Shown: one piece after another, positions 33,991 through 46,534 of the stretch
Layout: every line of letters begins with the position of its first letter
Numbering within the stretch: position 1 is the stretch's first letter
NCBI GenBank assembly: GCA_031002005.1
Contig: JARYHS010013630.1
Coordinates: forward strand, 241,435,539-241,499,538
Direction of reading: 5' to 3'
Origin: Vandiemenella viatica
Lineage: Eukaryota; Arthropoda; Insecta; Orthoptera; Morabidae
Length of the DNA: 64,000 bases
The notes under the pieces: model-generated
Database searches by the model: none
What the model was told of the DNA's origin: nothing
The model's input: only the letters and a program-made list of their open reading frames with translations
Made by a program: the position numbers and the translations under genes

Positions 33991-34672
33991 TGACAGCTTG
34001 TAAAAGTTTAAGGATCAGGTAGTAATTTTAATTAAGTTTTTTGGCCAGTAATTTGATGTGTTTCAAAACTTCATGCAAACATTTTGGTGACGTAGGATAG
34101 CATTTCCAAGGCAACTGGTGCCTCATTATGGGTAGGTATTTAAGGAGGCCAAAGGTGGCTTCCACACAGATTTGATAATTGTGTGTCACCAAGGTTAAGG
34201 TTGCTACTGAGAACACAGTAATGTGATGGTAGGCTACCTAGCTACAACAACATCGTGGTTGCCCACCATTTAATTCACAGAATGATGATTTTAGAAAAAC
34301 TTCTGCTAAGTTAATATTAACTTCAAGGTATTTCAAAAGCATTGTATAAACTATTTAATTCTCCAAGCTTAACTTGGGAGCTCCTTACACAAATATCATG
34401 AAGGGACAAAAGCTGTTAAATGTGTGACTTTCACAGGAGGTAACTTGCATCTTGTATCAGTAACTGAAGGTGATTTGGTTTCAGATTTTATGCTATGTAG
34501 AAACCAGATGCCAGCAATAAACATTGTTTAATTTGAAATAAATGTAATGAAAAGAGATTTCAACTTGTAAATCTTATTTGAAAACTACCGTAACTGTTGC
34601 TCCATACAGTCACAAACGTTTCTAGCAAAGTGTTCTAAGGAGATGGTGCCCACTTGAATTTGGAAAGAACTC
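33991..34672 (+). repeat. Spacer with possible LTR-like end
   Basis: GTATTTAAGGAGGCC near 34137, a GGTTGCCCACC block near 34258 and CTCCTTACA ending at 34389 resemble the TATA, GTGGCGACC and CTTACA landmarks of the solo-LTR family. The alignment is weak and the left end is unknown. Nothing else is recognised. Confidence 0.25.
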
Positions 34673-36240
34673 TCATAAGCTACCTCAGAATTTGCAAAAT
34701 TCTGTTTCTTTGGTTTGAGACATGGGGAACGGGAATCTTAGAGGAGCCAATACTGCAGCATATAGCTACACACAGGGCGATTTAAAATCTAAAAACTGAC
34801 TATACATTCAATAACAGCCTTAAATAAAACCTCAATGATGTAAAGTAAACCTTAAACTCATCTAAATCACTGCAATCATCAATAATCCAGCTTATAAGCA
34901 CTTAATTTTTGTGATATGACAACTTAGTCATTTTACAACACTTTTTGACACAATAAAAAGTAGTTACAATAGTAATCAAATAGGAGAAACTAAATTTTGT
35001 AGTAAATAGGCAGTTAAAAAAATAAGAAAATACATAGTTACATAAACCAGCAGTTTTAAACACCTATAACAATCAATTTAAAGCATTTCTGATACCAAGC
35101 GATATTGTAATTAAAACTTAAATTCTTTCTTTACCTCTTACTGAAATTTCAAGCGGTTCTGCACAGTTAATCAAGACTGAGACGAATTCTAAACAAATTG
35201 TGTCAAATTTGAAACACCTACCAGCTTATATAAATTATCACAGCCAAACCAATCAAAGTCAGGCAATAAAGATACTTTCAAATGGTGTATTTGAAACCGG
35301 GGAATATTATGCTGAAAACCATTTTTCGAGATAGCCCTTACTTTCAGAGCAATTCATGAAAGACTTTTTTAAATTTGAATTTTAGAAATGGTGCTAAGCC
35401 AAGCAATTTTAATAAGCATGGATACACTAACACACACAAGTCCAGAGCAGTGACCTCAGATTTTCTACGCAGCAACAGGTGAAAATTAATTACAGCTAAA
35501 CAAGTGAGTTTACAAGAAACATAATACGGGAGAAAGTTGTTGATTATACTCGTCTCTAACTGATATTAAATTCTGATAGTCCTACAATGCATATCTTAAC
35601 TGCACTACATTTTAGATGTCACCTGACATGGCCTTTCATATAGGGAAATTTCGGCCATCTTTGGTTAGTTATCGGTGGGCAGGCAAGAAGGAACAACCTA
35701 TTGCTCGATGGAGCACGAGATCCACCTCAGCTCTTGTATTTAGTTCCAGGGACAGGCCCTCGAAGCGGCCTATATAGAAATTTCGAAATTGTGCAATCAG
35801 GACTAGATTTTTAACATGGGAACTTAAAATTTTCTTAGGGGTTGGGTCTGCCTGTGTTCTTCATTTCATGACTTGCAATTCTTGTGGCAATGATTTTTCT
35901 GATTGCCTATTTCAACTGTAATGTAAAACTTTTTTAAAAAAATTCAAGAATATAGTGATTGTGAAACTTTCTTCAGTGATTTATTTTTTTCGTAGTTTAG
36001 TACTGTGCCTTTTCTCTCCAAAGGCTGAATTAAGGGAGAGTGGTGACCATAAATTTTTACAGTAGATTTTTATCCAAGGAATATCCACGGTCTATAAAAT
36101 TTGAACAGTTCAAGTTTTGTTGGAATCTTTGTTAGAACTTTGTCAGAAGTGTGAAGCTAGTGTAAGGTATCCCTCACTTTATTTTCAAGATTCCGTTAAA
36201 ATCCGGCCAAGTTTGGGGTTAACTTTAGTACGCGGTACCA
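34673..36240 (+). repeat. LTR-like block, diverged copy
   Basis: The start reads TCATAAGCTACCT and then the hairpin CAGAATTTGCAAAATTCTG (34686-34704), in the same place as TAGAATTT...AAATTCTA in the two clear solo LTRs. Downstream are GCGGCCTATATAG (TATA-like, near 35765), CCTTTTCTC (36008) and GAGTGGTGACC (36037), in the family order. There is no coding sequence. The right end is not clear. It is probably an old solo LTR. Confidence 0.45.
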
Positions 36241-38550
36241 CAGTTAAAAATTGAGTTAACAACACTTCAAGTACAGCAAAGTGAATAAATAGCACATAGC
36301 CAACATATATAAACAATAAAATGCAATAAATCAATGATAATTCAGCAGGAAATAAGTAATTCCACATAAAAGTAAACTTTTAATACCAGATCCTGACATT
36401 GGTTAGGGAGATATTCTGAACGGATTTAAAAGAAGTAAATGTTATATAATAGTAAATAGAGTGCCTAAACAAACTTTCTATCATGATTACTAAGCATTAT
36501 TCCAGAGATAAATAGATAATTTCAATATAAAGCAAACCTAACCCAAAATTTTGCCATATACAAGATTTTGGTATTTCTGAAGAGATTTTCATACAGTAAA
36601 GATTGTAAAGAACTAATAATAGCCAGGCCTCGACCTACAATAACCATAACATCACAGTAATATGTAGTTTCAGTGAGATTTAAAGCAGTCTGTAAAAGTA
36701 TGTAAACAAATTGCATCAGCTATTTCCATAAACAATTTGAGACCCTTTTAAATAGTTTCAGGACTTAAAAAGTAGATAAAGACATAGTAAATAATCTTAT
36801 CTTTCAGTTTTAATAAGTTTCAAGTAGTTCTAATCTGTAAAATATGAAATATTAGTGAAAACCGGGAGCCGGTAAATATGCGAAATTTTCGAGCCTTTCA
36901 GAATTAATTCCAATAAAGCAAAACCATTTTAAAAGCGCTAAGAACATGTAAATGCCAGTAAACACACATAATTAGTTTTCTGTAACCAATAAAAGACATT
37001 TTACTAAACTTCTGTCTGTTAATCCAATTTAGAAGTAACTCGCCATAGGCACAGTACACTTAATATGCTTTTTCACTGATTGTAAACATGTCACACGATA
37101 TAAAGTAACTAATAAATTAAAACAGTCCTGGAGAGAAGTAAATTTATCTAAATCTGATAGTTTGCAGCCGTTTAAGTATTTTTAAATGCTATCTGAACAC
37201 ATAAAACAGATCACTCAACTTTAACATTTTTTCATTTAAAAGCCTACCAAGATTCCGGCTTAAAAAGTAGTTTTCCTTAAAGATCCATTCTTCTAGCTTC
37301 ATACACATTAATTTCAGGTCATTTAAAGCCATAGAACCAATGTTATAGAATTTCTAAATTCACTCGACAACCTCCCACGAGGCAATAACAGGACGATTTT
37401 ATTGTGCCTAAGATATAGCTCCCACAGAGATGAGATAACTTTTAAAATACGCAGTTTAATTCAGGCTACATATTAGTAATTTTTCTGGCTTAATAATCAA
37501 TATACTTTCAGAGTTATACCTAAAATACATCAATAATAAATATGGAGGATTTTCGGAAATCACTGTTTTTGCAATAACTTAATCAATTCCTGACAGATCT
37601 AAATAAAGTTTACATTTCTGAGAGGCTAAAATCGGGGCCAACAATTTGAGCATAGTTTCATGTTTGTAACTAAAGCCGATTTAAAAAATTCTAAAAAAGC
37701 TGACCTGTGGTGAAACACCGTAAAGATTTCCATATTTGGTCATGTCATCAGACATGAGAATTAAAGCTAAAATAAATTAAAATTTTTCATAAACCACTAC
37801 ACCCGTATACCCCAATAACTTTTGCTTTTTCAAGTTTTAAATAGAACACTTGGTAGAGAAGTTATAAAATTAAACATAAGGGAATATTTGTGAGTGAGCA
37901 AGCGCTCAGCCGGAGCGTAGCATCACGTGAGGTAAAGCTATATAGGCGACGTAGCGCGCGCAAGTATAAGCTCGGTGTTTTCAGTCTTTCGTCAAGTGTG
38001 CTCGAATGCGCACGCTCCGTGCGAGCGCGTTGGTAGGCAGGGTAGGTGGGAGAAGAATGGCCAACAGCAGTCACGCGTGACCGCCGCCATCTTCAAGATT
38101 CGGCACTGTCCATATACAGCCTAGCAGTTTTCGATAATGTGACTTTCTAATTTCGTTTTCATTTTGGGGGAGTGCGTGTTTGCTCTGTTTCTCAATCTGT
38201 TATTTTCGGTGAACGATCATATCCGATTGCCTTTGCTAACTGTGAACTTTTATATTTAATGTGAAAATTTCAAGAATATATTGCAGTTATTTGACCTTTT
38301 GACTTTCATTTCTACAATAGCACCTTTCTTACAGGAGGTTAAATCTGTAAGTGGCGACTGTGGTCATTTTAACAGTTAGCATACCATAGGGTTTGACACG
38401 GTAACAGAACTTTTCAGGACTTTGAATAATTTTGGAAGACTTCGAGTTCAGGTGATGAAGCCGATACCAACCCCAATATCGGACTTATCCCTGACACTAG
38501 TTAAGGTGAAGAATGATATACCAACCCCTATATCGGTTTAGTCCCATACA
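36241..38550 (+). repeat. LTR-like block with CpG-rich promoter-like patch
   Basis: The right part follows the solo-LTR family: AAGCTATATAGGCGACG (TATA-like, near 37934), CACCTTTCTTACAGGAGG (38322), GTAAGTGGCGACTGTGG (38348), and an end GTCCCATACA at 38550. A hairpin-like AGAATTTCTAAATTC near 37347 may mark its start. The patch 37900-38110 is CpG-rich in an AT-rich region and has CACGTG (37924) and GCCGCCATCTT (38085), an E-box and a YY1-like site. This could be the LTR's own promoter. No coding sequence is seen in 36241-37340. Confidence 0.4.
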
Positions 38551-39179
38551 CTCTGTTACAAATAGACTTACCATATTTAGAAAGTTCAGGTTCTGCATAG
38601 GCATGGTCAAAAGTTCACATCCGATTTAAATAGTAACAGCCCCACTTCATCCCATAATTCTGCAACATTTTCACTATCACTACTGGTATCTCATCAATTT
38701 CTACATCCCTATTTTGGTTCACACCTTTCAAAGGTTTATTAAAAACTATTGTTAAAACAGTTTTTGTGTTATAAACATTTTTCTCTCATTAAAGCATAAT
38801 GTTGTTCATGCTACTCCTACTGAATGGTTTCTATGTGTACTCCTTCCATTCTCTTTACTTGTAAAGGGTGTCATTTTAAAACATTTAATGTTCGTACTCT
38901 TTTTCTCATTTCTCCAAAATTTTGTTTGGTGATAAGTGACTGTCTTAGTTTTCTTAATTCAGTGTTGCTTTCTAATTTTCTGTAACTCCCTTCTGCACTT
39001 CATTAATATCAGACTGTGACTAGAGTCTGTTTTACTTCTGATAATGTTTTAAAACTTGGAACTTGATCTCCTTTTAGCCATAACATAATGTAGCTGATCT
39101 ACCAGTATCTCTACAATGTTTTCATATATAATTTATTCATGCAAGATTTGTAATATTTCCCATGATTAGTTTATACTGT

Positions 39180-40994
39180 ACCGAGGTAGCGCGTCAATGT
39201 AGGGCGACGTTTCGAAGCCTGCCTCCGGCTCCATCTTCCGGCGAAGTGTCCGATTCCTGGAAGCGTTCACGCTTTAAAGGGGCTTCGTTTGCCAGGTGAC
39301 GTAAGTCACATGCGTCGGGGCCAATCAGTGCATTGGTGGTGGGGCAGGGAAGGACCTGGTGGGGGGGCCGGGTAGTGGGGCAGGCGGCGTGGTAAGGGTA
39401 CGCTTGGCGGAGGGGGGCGGCTGGCAGCGATAATCTTGGCAAACAAAGCCCCTTTAAAGCGTGGACGCTTCCAGCAATCCGACACTTCGCCGGAAGATGG
39501 AGCCGGATGTAAGGAACAAGACTGCGTACCGGGGCTATAGTATCGCCTAAGTGCCTTAACTTAACTCTTGATCGCACTTCACAGTTCGCTTTAAAACTCG
39601 CTAAATAATTTTGAATTTGATTTTTAATTTTAATTTGACCATGTAGCCAGGATGACTCAACTGAATGCTTAGGTCGCCACTATATTTGTTACCCACAAAT
39701 AGAGAAAAGGGTTTTATGCTAACAACTGAAGCACACAAGTTCACTGTTAGAAAAATCCAAAGTTTTATTTTCAAAGTCAATAGTTCAAAATAGCATTTAC
39801 AGTTGAGCAGGCCTATCGAACTCTCTTTTCCAAAAATTGCACGTTGTGGAGAGAAACTTGACCGACTGAAACCCCTTTAACAAATTTAAAAGTTCATGTT
39901 AGTTCCTATATAACCCGACACGACCCAACATGGTTGAACTAGCCAGCATGGCGAGCTACAACCAGCGCGACGAAAGACAGACCGAAACAGACGCCAGGCA
40001 GGAACAGACAGACCGGAACAGACCAGCAAAAAGACCACAGGCAGGAACAGACAAACCGGTACAGATAGACCCCCGGCAAGAACAGACCGGCTCTTTTATC
40101 GAAATCACGAGAACCAGTGACGTCAGCAACTGTATCACATCTTTTTCCTCCGCGTAGCTCAAAGAGTACGAAATTTATTTGACGATCCCGACTATTAAAA
40201 ATGTTTAAACTTTGATAGTATCTGGACTTATCCACTAGAAGTCCAGCGGCAGTCTCTTGAGAAATTTAGAGTAATTAATTTTAATGTTTTAGCTGTTTAA
40301 GACTCCGCGTAGTGATACATTCAAATTTGGGTAAAATCCCTAAGTGTTCTAGAACTTTTTACGCGCGTGCACAACAATCCGCGACAATCTATTTTACAAA
40401 AACTTAATTTCCGGACAAATGCTTAAACTTTTTATGAAAACCCATATATGTATGAAATCGTCTTAATTAGGACTATCTGCTGATACAAAATTCAAATTTT
40501 AATAAAAAAGCTTATTTTTTTCTCTCAATTAAAAATCACTAATTAGTCTTTACCAAATTACTTAATTTTATTGCCAAAATATCGGGGATAGTGCTGACTA
40601 CAGCTGGTGATAAAAGATCGGTTGTAGCTTTACTGGATTTAAAGTTATTACAAATCTTAGAATTTAACTATTCTGATCGCGTGTTTCAAAACTTGAACAA
40701 ACGGGAATAACTCTTAAACCAAACGTTTCCCGATATGATAATTACACATAAAAATGATTATTATAATGAATTACAACTGTGAGCAAGATTACAGGGAAAT
40801 TACTTAAAGTTGAAAACTGTACTTCTCGAAATTTCTAAGTCCCGCCTAAGCAAAACTAGAATTTGCCAAAATTCTATGACCCTTACACGGAGGCATGCTT
40901 TGAAATGTCGCCCTACATTGACGCGCTACCTCGGTGGAAAGCCTTAGAAGATTTTATACAACTGACACACCGAGAAAGCTTACATTCGTTCATC
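39180..40994. mobile_element. Penelope-type fold-back insertion with 15-bp TSDs
   Basis: Perfect copies of ATTAGTTTATACTGT flank it (39165-39179, 40995-41009). The left arm starts CCGAGGTAGCGCGTCAATGT (39181). Its inverted copy ends at about 40935 and is interrupted by the solo LTR. An inner inverted repeat pairs 39225-39300 with 39432-39507 (TTTAAAG, CGCTTCCA and CACTTCGCCGG blocks). The minus strand of the left arm reads GGAAGATGGAGCC, then GGCTTCGAAACGTCGCCC, the hammerhead-like terminal motif of Penelope elements. The right end carries 59 extra bases beyond the arm, an asymmetry known from Penelope insertions. The 39300-39430 core is GC-rich. No protein coding remains. Confidence 0.75.
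39508..40887 (-). repeat. Solo LTR, 1380 bp, with 4-bp TSD
   Basis: On the minus strand it runs from TGTAAGGGTCA to GTTCCTTACA, so its tips are inverted (TGTAAG/CTTACA), as in LTRs. CGGA is duplicated at 39504-39507 and 40888-40891. Right after the 5' tip is the hairpin TAGAATTTTGGCAAATTCTA. Further in are GGTTATATAGG (TATA-like, complement of 39905-39915) and ATAGTGGCGACC (near 39690). A run of imperfect repeats around GGAACAGACAGACCGGAACA lies near 40000-40090. Removing it rejoins the arm of the Penelope-type fold-back. The 4-bp duplication suggests a gypsy-like integrase. Confidence 0.8.
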
Positions 40995-41239
40995 ATTAGT
41001 TTATACTGTTTGGAAAATGCTGACAGCCTTCTTCCTTACTCATTTCTTCTTCAAGATATCCTATTTTCTCTTCATAACACTTTCCAATCACCCATAATTA
41101 TTAGATTTTACTCTCGCTTCATCTGTTGAGTTAAGTCCTGAAATAGAACCTAGATTTTCTCTATTTCATCATCATCATCTTTATACTTGAACTAATGTGG
41201 TTATTGGATTCTTAGTTTCTACTTTCAGCATAATTCAAT

Positions 41240-41545
41240 AACTACAATGTCCAAGTTGTGGTTAAGGAGATTGCAGGTCCCCAATTTGAAGCCCCCTCTC
41301 AGTGGGGATTTTCAAAGGCCTTCACCTCAGGCACAGTTTGCTGTGTAATGCGAAGTAATTTAATTAATCAGGATGCTTCTGTGGCTCGGATTCCATGTTA
41401 TACTGTAGATACCTTTTACTTGGAAGGATTACCAAGTTAGTTTAGGTAAAGAGAAAAGGAACTGCCTATCCTACCTGTGAAACCAGGTTTATGATGCCCC
41501 TTTTGGGGGAGTCCAACCAACTTTCAGGTTGAGGACAGTGTTAGC
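41240..41545 (+). mobile_element. tRNA-derived SINE, family 1, plus-strand copy
   Basis: The head is eroded: GTGGTTAAGG (41262) and a B-box relic GGTCCCCAATTTGAAGCC. The body GTGGCTCGGATTCCATG (41382) and the later GGGGGAGTCCAACCAAC (41505) match the complements of 5860-6110 and 56790-57060. The presence of GCACAGTTTGCTGTGTAATG is shared with the copy at 56930. Confidence 0.7.
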
Positions 41546-42701
41546 TTTATGGTGCCCAAGTAACGTACTAATTATCTCACTCTTTTCCATAATGTTCCAC
41601 ACACGACTGATACAGCTGATAGTTTGTGTAATAATAACTTTATTTTGGATGAGAAATCCTGCATATTTTATTTAACGCCAGTAATTCCAATAATATCTAA
41701 CAATTGCTGTTCCCTTTCCTCTTTAATTTCTCTAATATACTGCCATATTCTGTATATTAATGAAATAATGCTTTTGAATAGTTTTGTTGTACATGCAGAA
41801 CTAATGGCATTACAATCCCATATATGTGAAACTATAAAATCTGACTACCCATAAAATCAGATATATTACAATTAATTTTGTTCCAGTGTTCTCTTTAATA
41901 TTAATATACCACCTATTAGTGCTTCATATTTTAGTGACTAAATGCATTATTATTTGTTAATTTAAACTGTTTGGGAGAAAATAATAAATTTTAAATAGAA
42001 ATTTGAAACTATAATGAATTACTATAGAGATCAACCCTAAATCCCAGTGGCTACTATTGAGCTGTAATCGTACTTTAACAACTAAGGCCAATTTTGTCCA
42101 AAATCTATCAGTACTTTTTGTTTTTCAATTATTAAAAAAAAAGTAAAATTCAATGTGTTGTTTAAAAAAATGGGACAATGGTAATTATGTCACTGATTTT
42201 TCTTGTGCCTTTGTTTGTCACAATCACATAAACAATGCTTCTATTTCTTCATATTGGGACTTCTCAGTTTTATTAATACTTTTAACATGTCTCATAAATA
42301 CATATAATTACAACTTATCATTCAGCTATAACACGTTTTACTTGACTACTTATTAAGTTCTACTATCTTCTAATTTATGCTAACTATAATACATCAAGTC
42401 ACAGAAATATAAAATACAAAATTCATAAAGAAGCACTGATGAAGAACTAAGTGGTGGCTTGATACCAAGGACAACATTGTTAACAAAATTGCATATATTG
42501 CATATATCTCTGACTTGAAGGAAATTAAGATTTTTTGAGACCCTCTGTACACAAACTAGACTCAAAGAACAATATTTGTTTTTATTGAGCTAGATGTTGA
42601 ACAAACATTATGTCAGAGGAAACTAGAGAAAAAACACTAATGAAAGATTGATCATTGTTAAAATCAGAAGATTACAGTAATAATTGTTCTTTCTCACTCA
42701 C
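41546..42701. other. Unassigned intron sequence
   Basis: AT-rich, with short open frames that lack domains. No exon or repeat recognised. Confidence 0.5.
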
Positions 42702-42972
42702 CAGTTATTTGTTCCTGCAACTCCTTATTCTCATTACTGAAGGATTTACATTCTTCCACCTTTTTATTAAACTGATCTGTTAGAGTACCTAAATTATCTT
42801 GGACATCATGCAACTTCTGCCGCACTGACTCCAGCTGATCTTTTTTTTGTTCAATCTCTTCACTCAGCTTTTCTATAGTATTCAGCAAAAAGCTTATATG
42901 TTCTTCAGAGCAGCTCAGATCATGCTCTCTGCTTGACAACTCATCTGATAGTTTTGTAACCTGTTGTAGTTC
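42702..42972 (-). CDS. Coiled-coil gene, exon 3 of those visible (271 bp)
   Basis: The acceptor is TTTTTTAG (ending 42973) and the donor GTGAGTGAG (from 42701), a near-consensus site. The exon starts in phase 0 with ELQQVTKLSDELSSREHD and continues LSCSEEHISFLLNTIEKL, SEEIEQKKDQLESVRQKLHD, VQDNLGTLTDQFNKKVEE and CKSFSNENKELQEQIT, ending one base into a codon. About 90 residues have no stop, no proline or glycine-rich break except one Gly, and regular hydrophobic a/d heptads, so a long parallel coiled coil is likely. Phases fit the exons at 45843 and 25386. No catalytic or targeting motif is visible. Similarity in style to SYCP1, EEA1 or myosin tails is expected for any coiled coil and was not used to name it. 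Confidence 0.88.
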
Positions 42973-43784
42973 CTAAAAAATATTTGCAGATAGTCATAAA
43001 ACAAATGTTAGATATGTTTATTAAAGATTATGAGTTTTGTTTTGAAGTGAAAATAATTTTGAGCCTAGGCAACTGCCCCAGTCACATTAAAAGTGGAGGT
43101 ATGGCTCAAAAAATCAAAAATATTATATTATTCTTAAAACTTTACCTTCTGTTTTACAATAGAAGTCCCTAAATGTATGTTGATGATGATAGTATTTTAG
43201 GAATTTTCCAGCTTGGAAACAATGGGAAAATCAAATGCATGTTTTTTTTCCTGAATATCAAACTTTTCATAGTAAACATGTTTAGCAGTCATCAAACTAC
43301 TTGAACATTGAATGTACATCTAATTAAATAATCCATCAGTTGCAAGTTACTCTTGTACATTGAAAAATGTAATTCACTAAAAAACCACAACCTAATTTCC
43401 ATTTTTTATTTTATATATATATATAATTAAAGAAAACAGTAACAAATGAAATTTCATTGAATTGTCATTAAAATGGTATTATGAATCAACCACAAAAATA
43501 TTTCTGTTGAGAAAATCTATAACAGACCGTGGAAAAAATTTGAAATTTATCGATAAAGTTTGTGAAAATTGTAAAGCCGAGAAGGAATGGTCAAAATTAC
43601 TCCAAAATCAGAGGATATATAGAACAATGGAAGCACAATAAGTGATTCAGATGGCAGAGAGATAGATATTATGGAGACATAGCAGTGCCTTCTTTTCTGT
43701 GACTGTATAGGTCTGTGTTACACAAGCTAAGTTGGTGTAGAGCAATCAAACAATACAGAAATGTGCAAGTAAGTATTAATATGC
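42973..43784. other. Unassigned intron sequence
   Basis: AT-rich, with a (TA)n run near 43413. No feature recognised. Confidence 0.5.
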
Positions 43785-44125
43785 CTTATTGGTGTCAAAC
43801 AGCAAAACATTAGAATGTGAGTGAGTTTGAATATGACAGAATAACTGGTCTCGGGGAAATGGTTTTGCTGTACCATGAAATTGCAGATCATACAGTGCGT
43901 GCTGCTATAACAGTGTATTATGTGTTGAACCAGAGAATATAAAGAGGTCGCTCACAGTGGTGAGTAGGTACTGAAGCACATGATGTGACCATAATCTGGG
44001 ATGACTGCTATTTAATCTACATCACCGTAACCAACAGAACAACTTCATTCAAAATGCTGAATCGACAGTTACAAATTTCTAAATTAAAGGATTCCATAGG
44101 AATGAGGCTGTAACAAACAGATGGA
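43785..44125 (+). mobile_element. Tc1-like transposase, N-terminal relic
   Basis: The plus strand reads MSEFEYDRITGLGEMVLLYH (43819), then EIADHTVRAAITVYYVLNQR, RGRSQW and GTEAHDVT. This parallels the helix-turn-helix start of insect Tc1-like transposases (FERGRIIGLREAG, then REIARRVGRS). Stops occur after NQRI and SQW. The catalytic domain is absent here; a separate C-terminal piece of this type lies at 46928-47160 on the other strand. Confidence 0.65.
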
Positions 44126-45842
44126 CAAACAGACAAATGGACAAATGAGTGTCTCAATAATGGTTCTGTCTTTCATTGAAAACGTATGTAACCCCAAAAA
44201 AGGTGCAACCATTCATGAGAGCAATGCTCAATTACATTTGCCTCTCCTTATGTCACATATTTAGTTTAGGGATCTATAATAAATAACACAGTTACATTTT
44301 GGCCTCTACTTTTTTCTCCATGTAGTCTAGTTTGGTATTTGTCTTGGACTTCCCCCCCCTCCCCCCCCACCCCTTTTCATGTTGAATACATTGTATTTTT
44401 CCTATTTTCTCTTACAAGACTGTTGTTAAAATTATTTAATATGTAATGAAATGACATATTTTCTTTATGTACGGTAGTTGTTTGTTATTATAAATATTTT
44501 GACTAAAATGTTTATATTAGCCATTTCTGAAAAAAAATCAGTTGCAGTAAAAATATCTTTCTCTGGTACAGCTAGAGGTTTCTTTTCTTCTTGAGATATT
44601 ACTAAAATACATTCTCCTCATCTCATTCATCATTGTTTATTAATTGATAAAATCTGCTATGTAAACTAAAATAATGGCATTTTTCACTGTGTTTCCACCA
44701 TCTATCTTTCTATATTACCACGGAATGATACCTTTGTACTATTTTAAAAATTTCCATTGCTATTTGATGCCATTTCAGATTTTTAAAACTTCCAAAATTA
44801 TCCATTTTAAACACCATTTTCCATCACAGTCACAATTTATACTTGAAATAATACTTCAGTGAGCAATAGACTAAAGAATACATAGATGTTCACATAGCAG
44901 AACAAAATTAGAATGATTTTTTTGAATGAGTTGTGTGCTGACATGCTACTCATCTGGAACAAAACAGCTTTGTTTGTAAACATTAAACAATATAATCTCT
45001 CACTGGCAGAGAAAATCCCATATGACACCTGGAAACAAATCTGAGTCTAGTTATAGCATGTCTGTTTTTAAAACATGATACCGGACAGGCATGTTGACTA
45101 GTTTGAATGAACTAGCCACATGCTACTCATGCACAGTGATTACAAGTCACATGCACACACAGCACTATGAGAATATAACATAGCTAAAATTTAAAGGTAA
45201 TTAAATTACAGAAATAAATAACCACATGCTTTAGTGTATTCTGTACACTGTTTAACTTAGACCAATAAAATAAATGAAACACTACACAGGTCGACTCTCC
45301 TTTCCAGTTTCTACCTCTTCCTCCCCCCTCTCCTGACCAGGCTACATTCTCTGTGGGTGTCCTTGTCTCCCTATTATTAATATTAAATGAGAGATAAATT
45401 GGCATTGGAATGTTTTGAAATTATTTTAGTACAGTTTTAGGAAATAAGAAGTAACAATAACTGTAATTAAATATAGGTCCATGAAGAGACAATAAACACA
45501 AAAGATTCCTGTTCTCAAGTATCCCAGGATTATGCTTCAGGGTCATGTTCTACTCTAAGCTCCTGGTGGTGAAGTGCAATTCTTGTGCGGTTACTGTACC
45601 AAAAAGGTCTCAATTCTAACAAATCATTAAATATGTGATCTCCGGAAATATTGCACTTCAAGTTGAAGTAAGACATAATATGATCTTTATAACATTTCTA
45701 ATGTAATCATTAGTCACTATGCATGTCAACATTAATTCTGCAATAGCCTCTTTAGATGACTAAAAATAAATATGTAATATTGCCTCATTGAGTGGTATAA
45801 GTAGCAAATTATAACCAACAATACATTTCACTTGATTTTCAC
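44126..45842. other. Unassigned intron sequence
   Basis: A C-rich run lies at 44349-44373 and short GACAAA/ATGGACAAA repeats at 44107-44150. No exon or known repeat recognised. Confidence 0.5.
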
Positions 45843-46130
45843 CTTTGTAAGTTGTTCTTGCACAGCATTTAGTTGTATCTGAGTGTCCTTTATTGTTTTG
45901 CTAGCTTCTGTTGACTTTACTTGTAGTGAGTCTACTTCTTGCTGTACTTTTCCCAGTTCACTCTGATAGTGTTTCTCTCGTGCTGTGGACCTTGCAAGCT
46001 GTTGCTGCACTTTAGTCAGTTTCTCTTCAGCAGCCTCTAAGCTGACTTGTAGCATGTGCTCAGAGCTAGCTAGTGCTGCTAATTTGCACTGGTACAGATC
46101 AATTACTTCAGCTGTAGTTATATTATTTAT
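45843..46130 (-). CDS. Coiled-coil gene, exon 2 of those visible (288 bp)
   Basis: The acceptor TTTGTAG ends at 46131 and the donor is AAG followed by GTGAAA (from 45842). The exon is exactly 96 codons, phase 0 to phase 0. It begins INNITTAEVIDLYQCKLA and continues ALASSEHMLQVSLEAAEE, KLTKVQQQLARSTAREKHYQ, SELGKVQQEVDSLQVKSTE and ASKTIKDTQIQLNAVQEQLT, with a final K. The first ~10 residues look like a linker and the rest is continuous heptad coiled coil. It joins EAFNNDQ of the exon at 62826 on one side and ELQQVTKL of the exon at 42702 on the other without breaking frame. The donor is weaker than consensus at position +5. Confidence 0.88.
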
Positions 46131-46534
46131 CTACAAATTAAATAATTTGTAAATTAGCACAGCATTAGTTTTGACAATAAGAAAGAGTTAAAACAATTTT
46201 ATATCATTTTACTAATATCAAGAATTTTATCCAGCAACTAATACCAAAACAAAGAAAATAATCTTTGACTTATTTCAAGTAAAAATTTGAATTAAGTAGA
46301 GTAAACTATATAACTTCTAAATGAAAAATAATTGTCTTTTAGCTTCTTCTACTTACTTACTAGGTCAGGATTACTTTTTACATTCTATAGAGATCTTCAA
46401 AGTGGTAGTGTTAAAAGTCAACATCATCCATTAGCTTGCTTTAAAGGTTACAGAAATCATTAGAGAAAGTAGATATAAAGTACATGGTTTGTATTTGTCA
46501 AACAAAGGAAAACAGTTAGTTAAGGAGTAACCTT
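46131..46534. other. Unassigned intron sequence
   Basis: AT-rich; nothing recognised. Confidence 0.5.

Larger units (their letters stand above)
38640..41225 (-). mobile_element. E-like retrotransposon relic, split by nested insertions
   Basis: The parts 38640-39179 and 41010-41225 align with the E2 element on the minus strand. For example 41090-41215 (CAATCACCCATAATTATTAG, then ACTTGAACTAATGTGG) follows the E2 endonuclease region at 55415-55555 base by base with many changes. It is far older than E1 or E2 and has no open frame. A Penelope-type insertion with 15-bp duplications (39165-39179 and 40995-41009) separates the parts. Confidence 0.65.

Noticed and set aside
39194..39577. 127-codon GC-rich frame on the minus strand
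   Set aside because: It runs through the inverted arms of the Penelope-type fold-back and into the solo LTR. The openness reflects GC-rich composition.
39930..40235. Overlapping open frames with GGAACAGAC-type repeats as a repeat protein
   Set aside because: The repeats are imperfect, noncoding parts of the solo LTR and both strands are open by composition.
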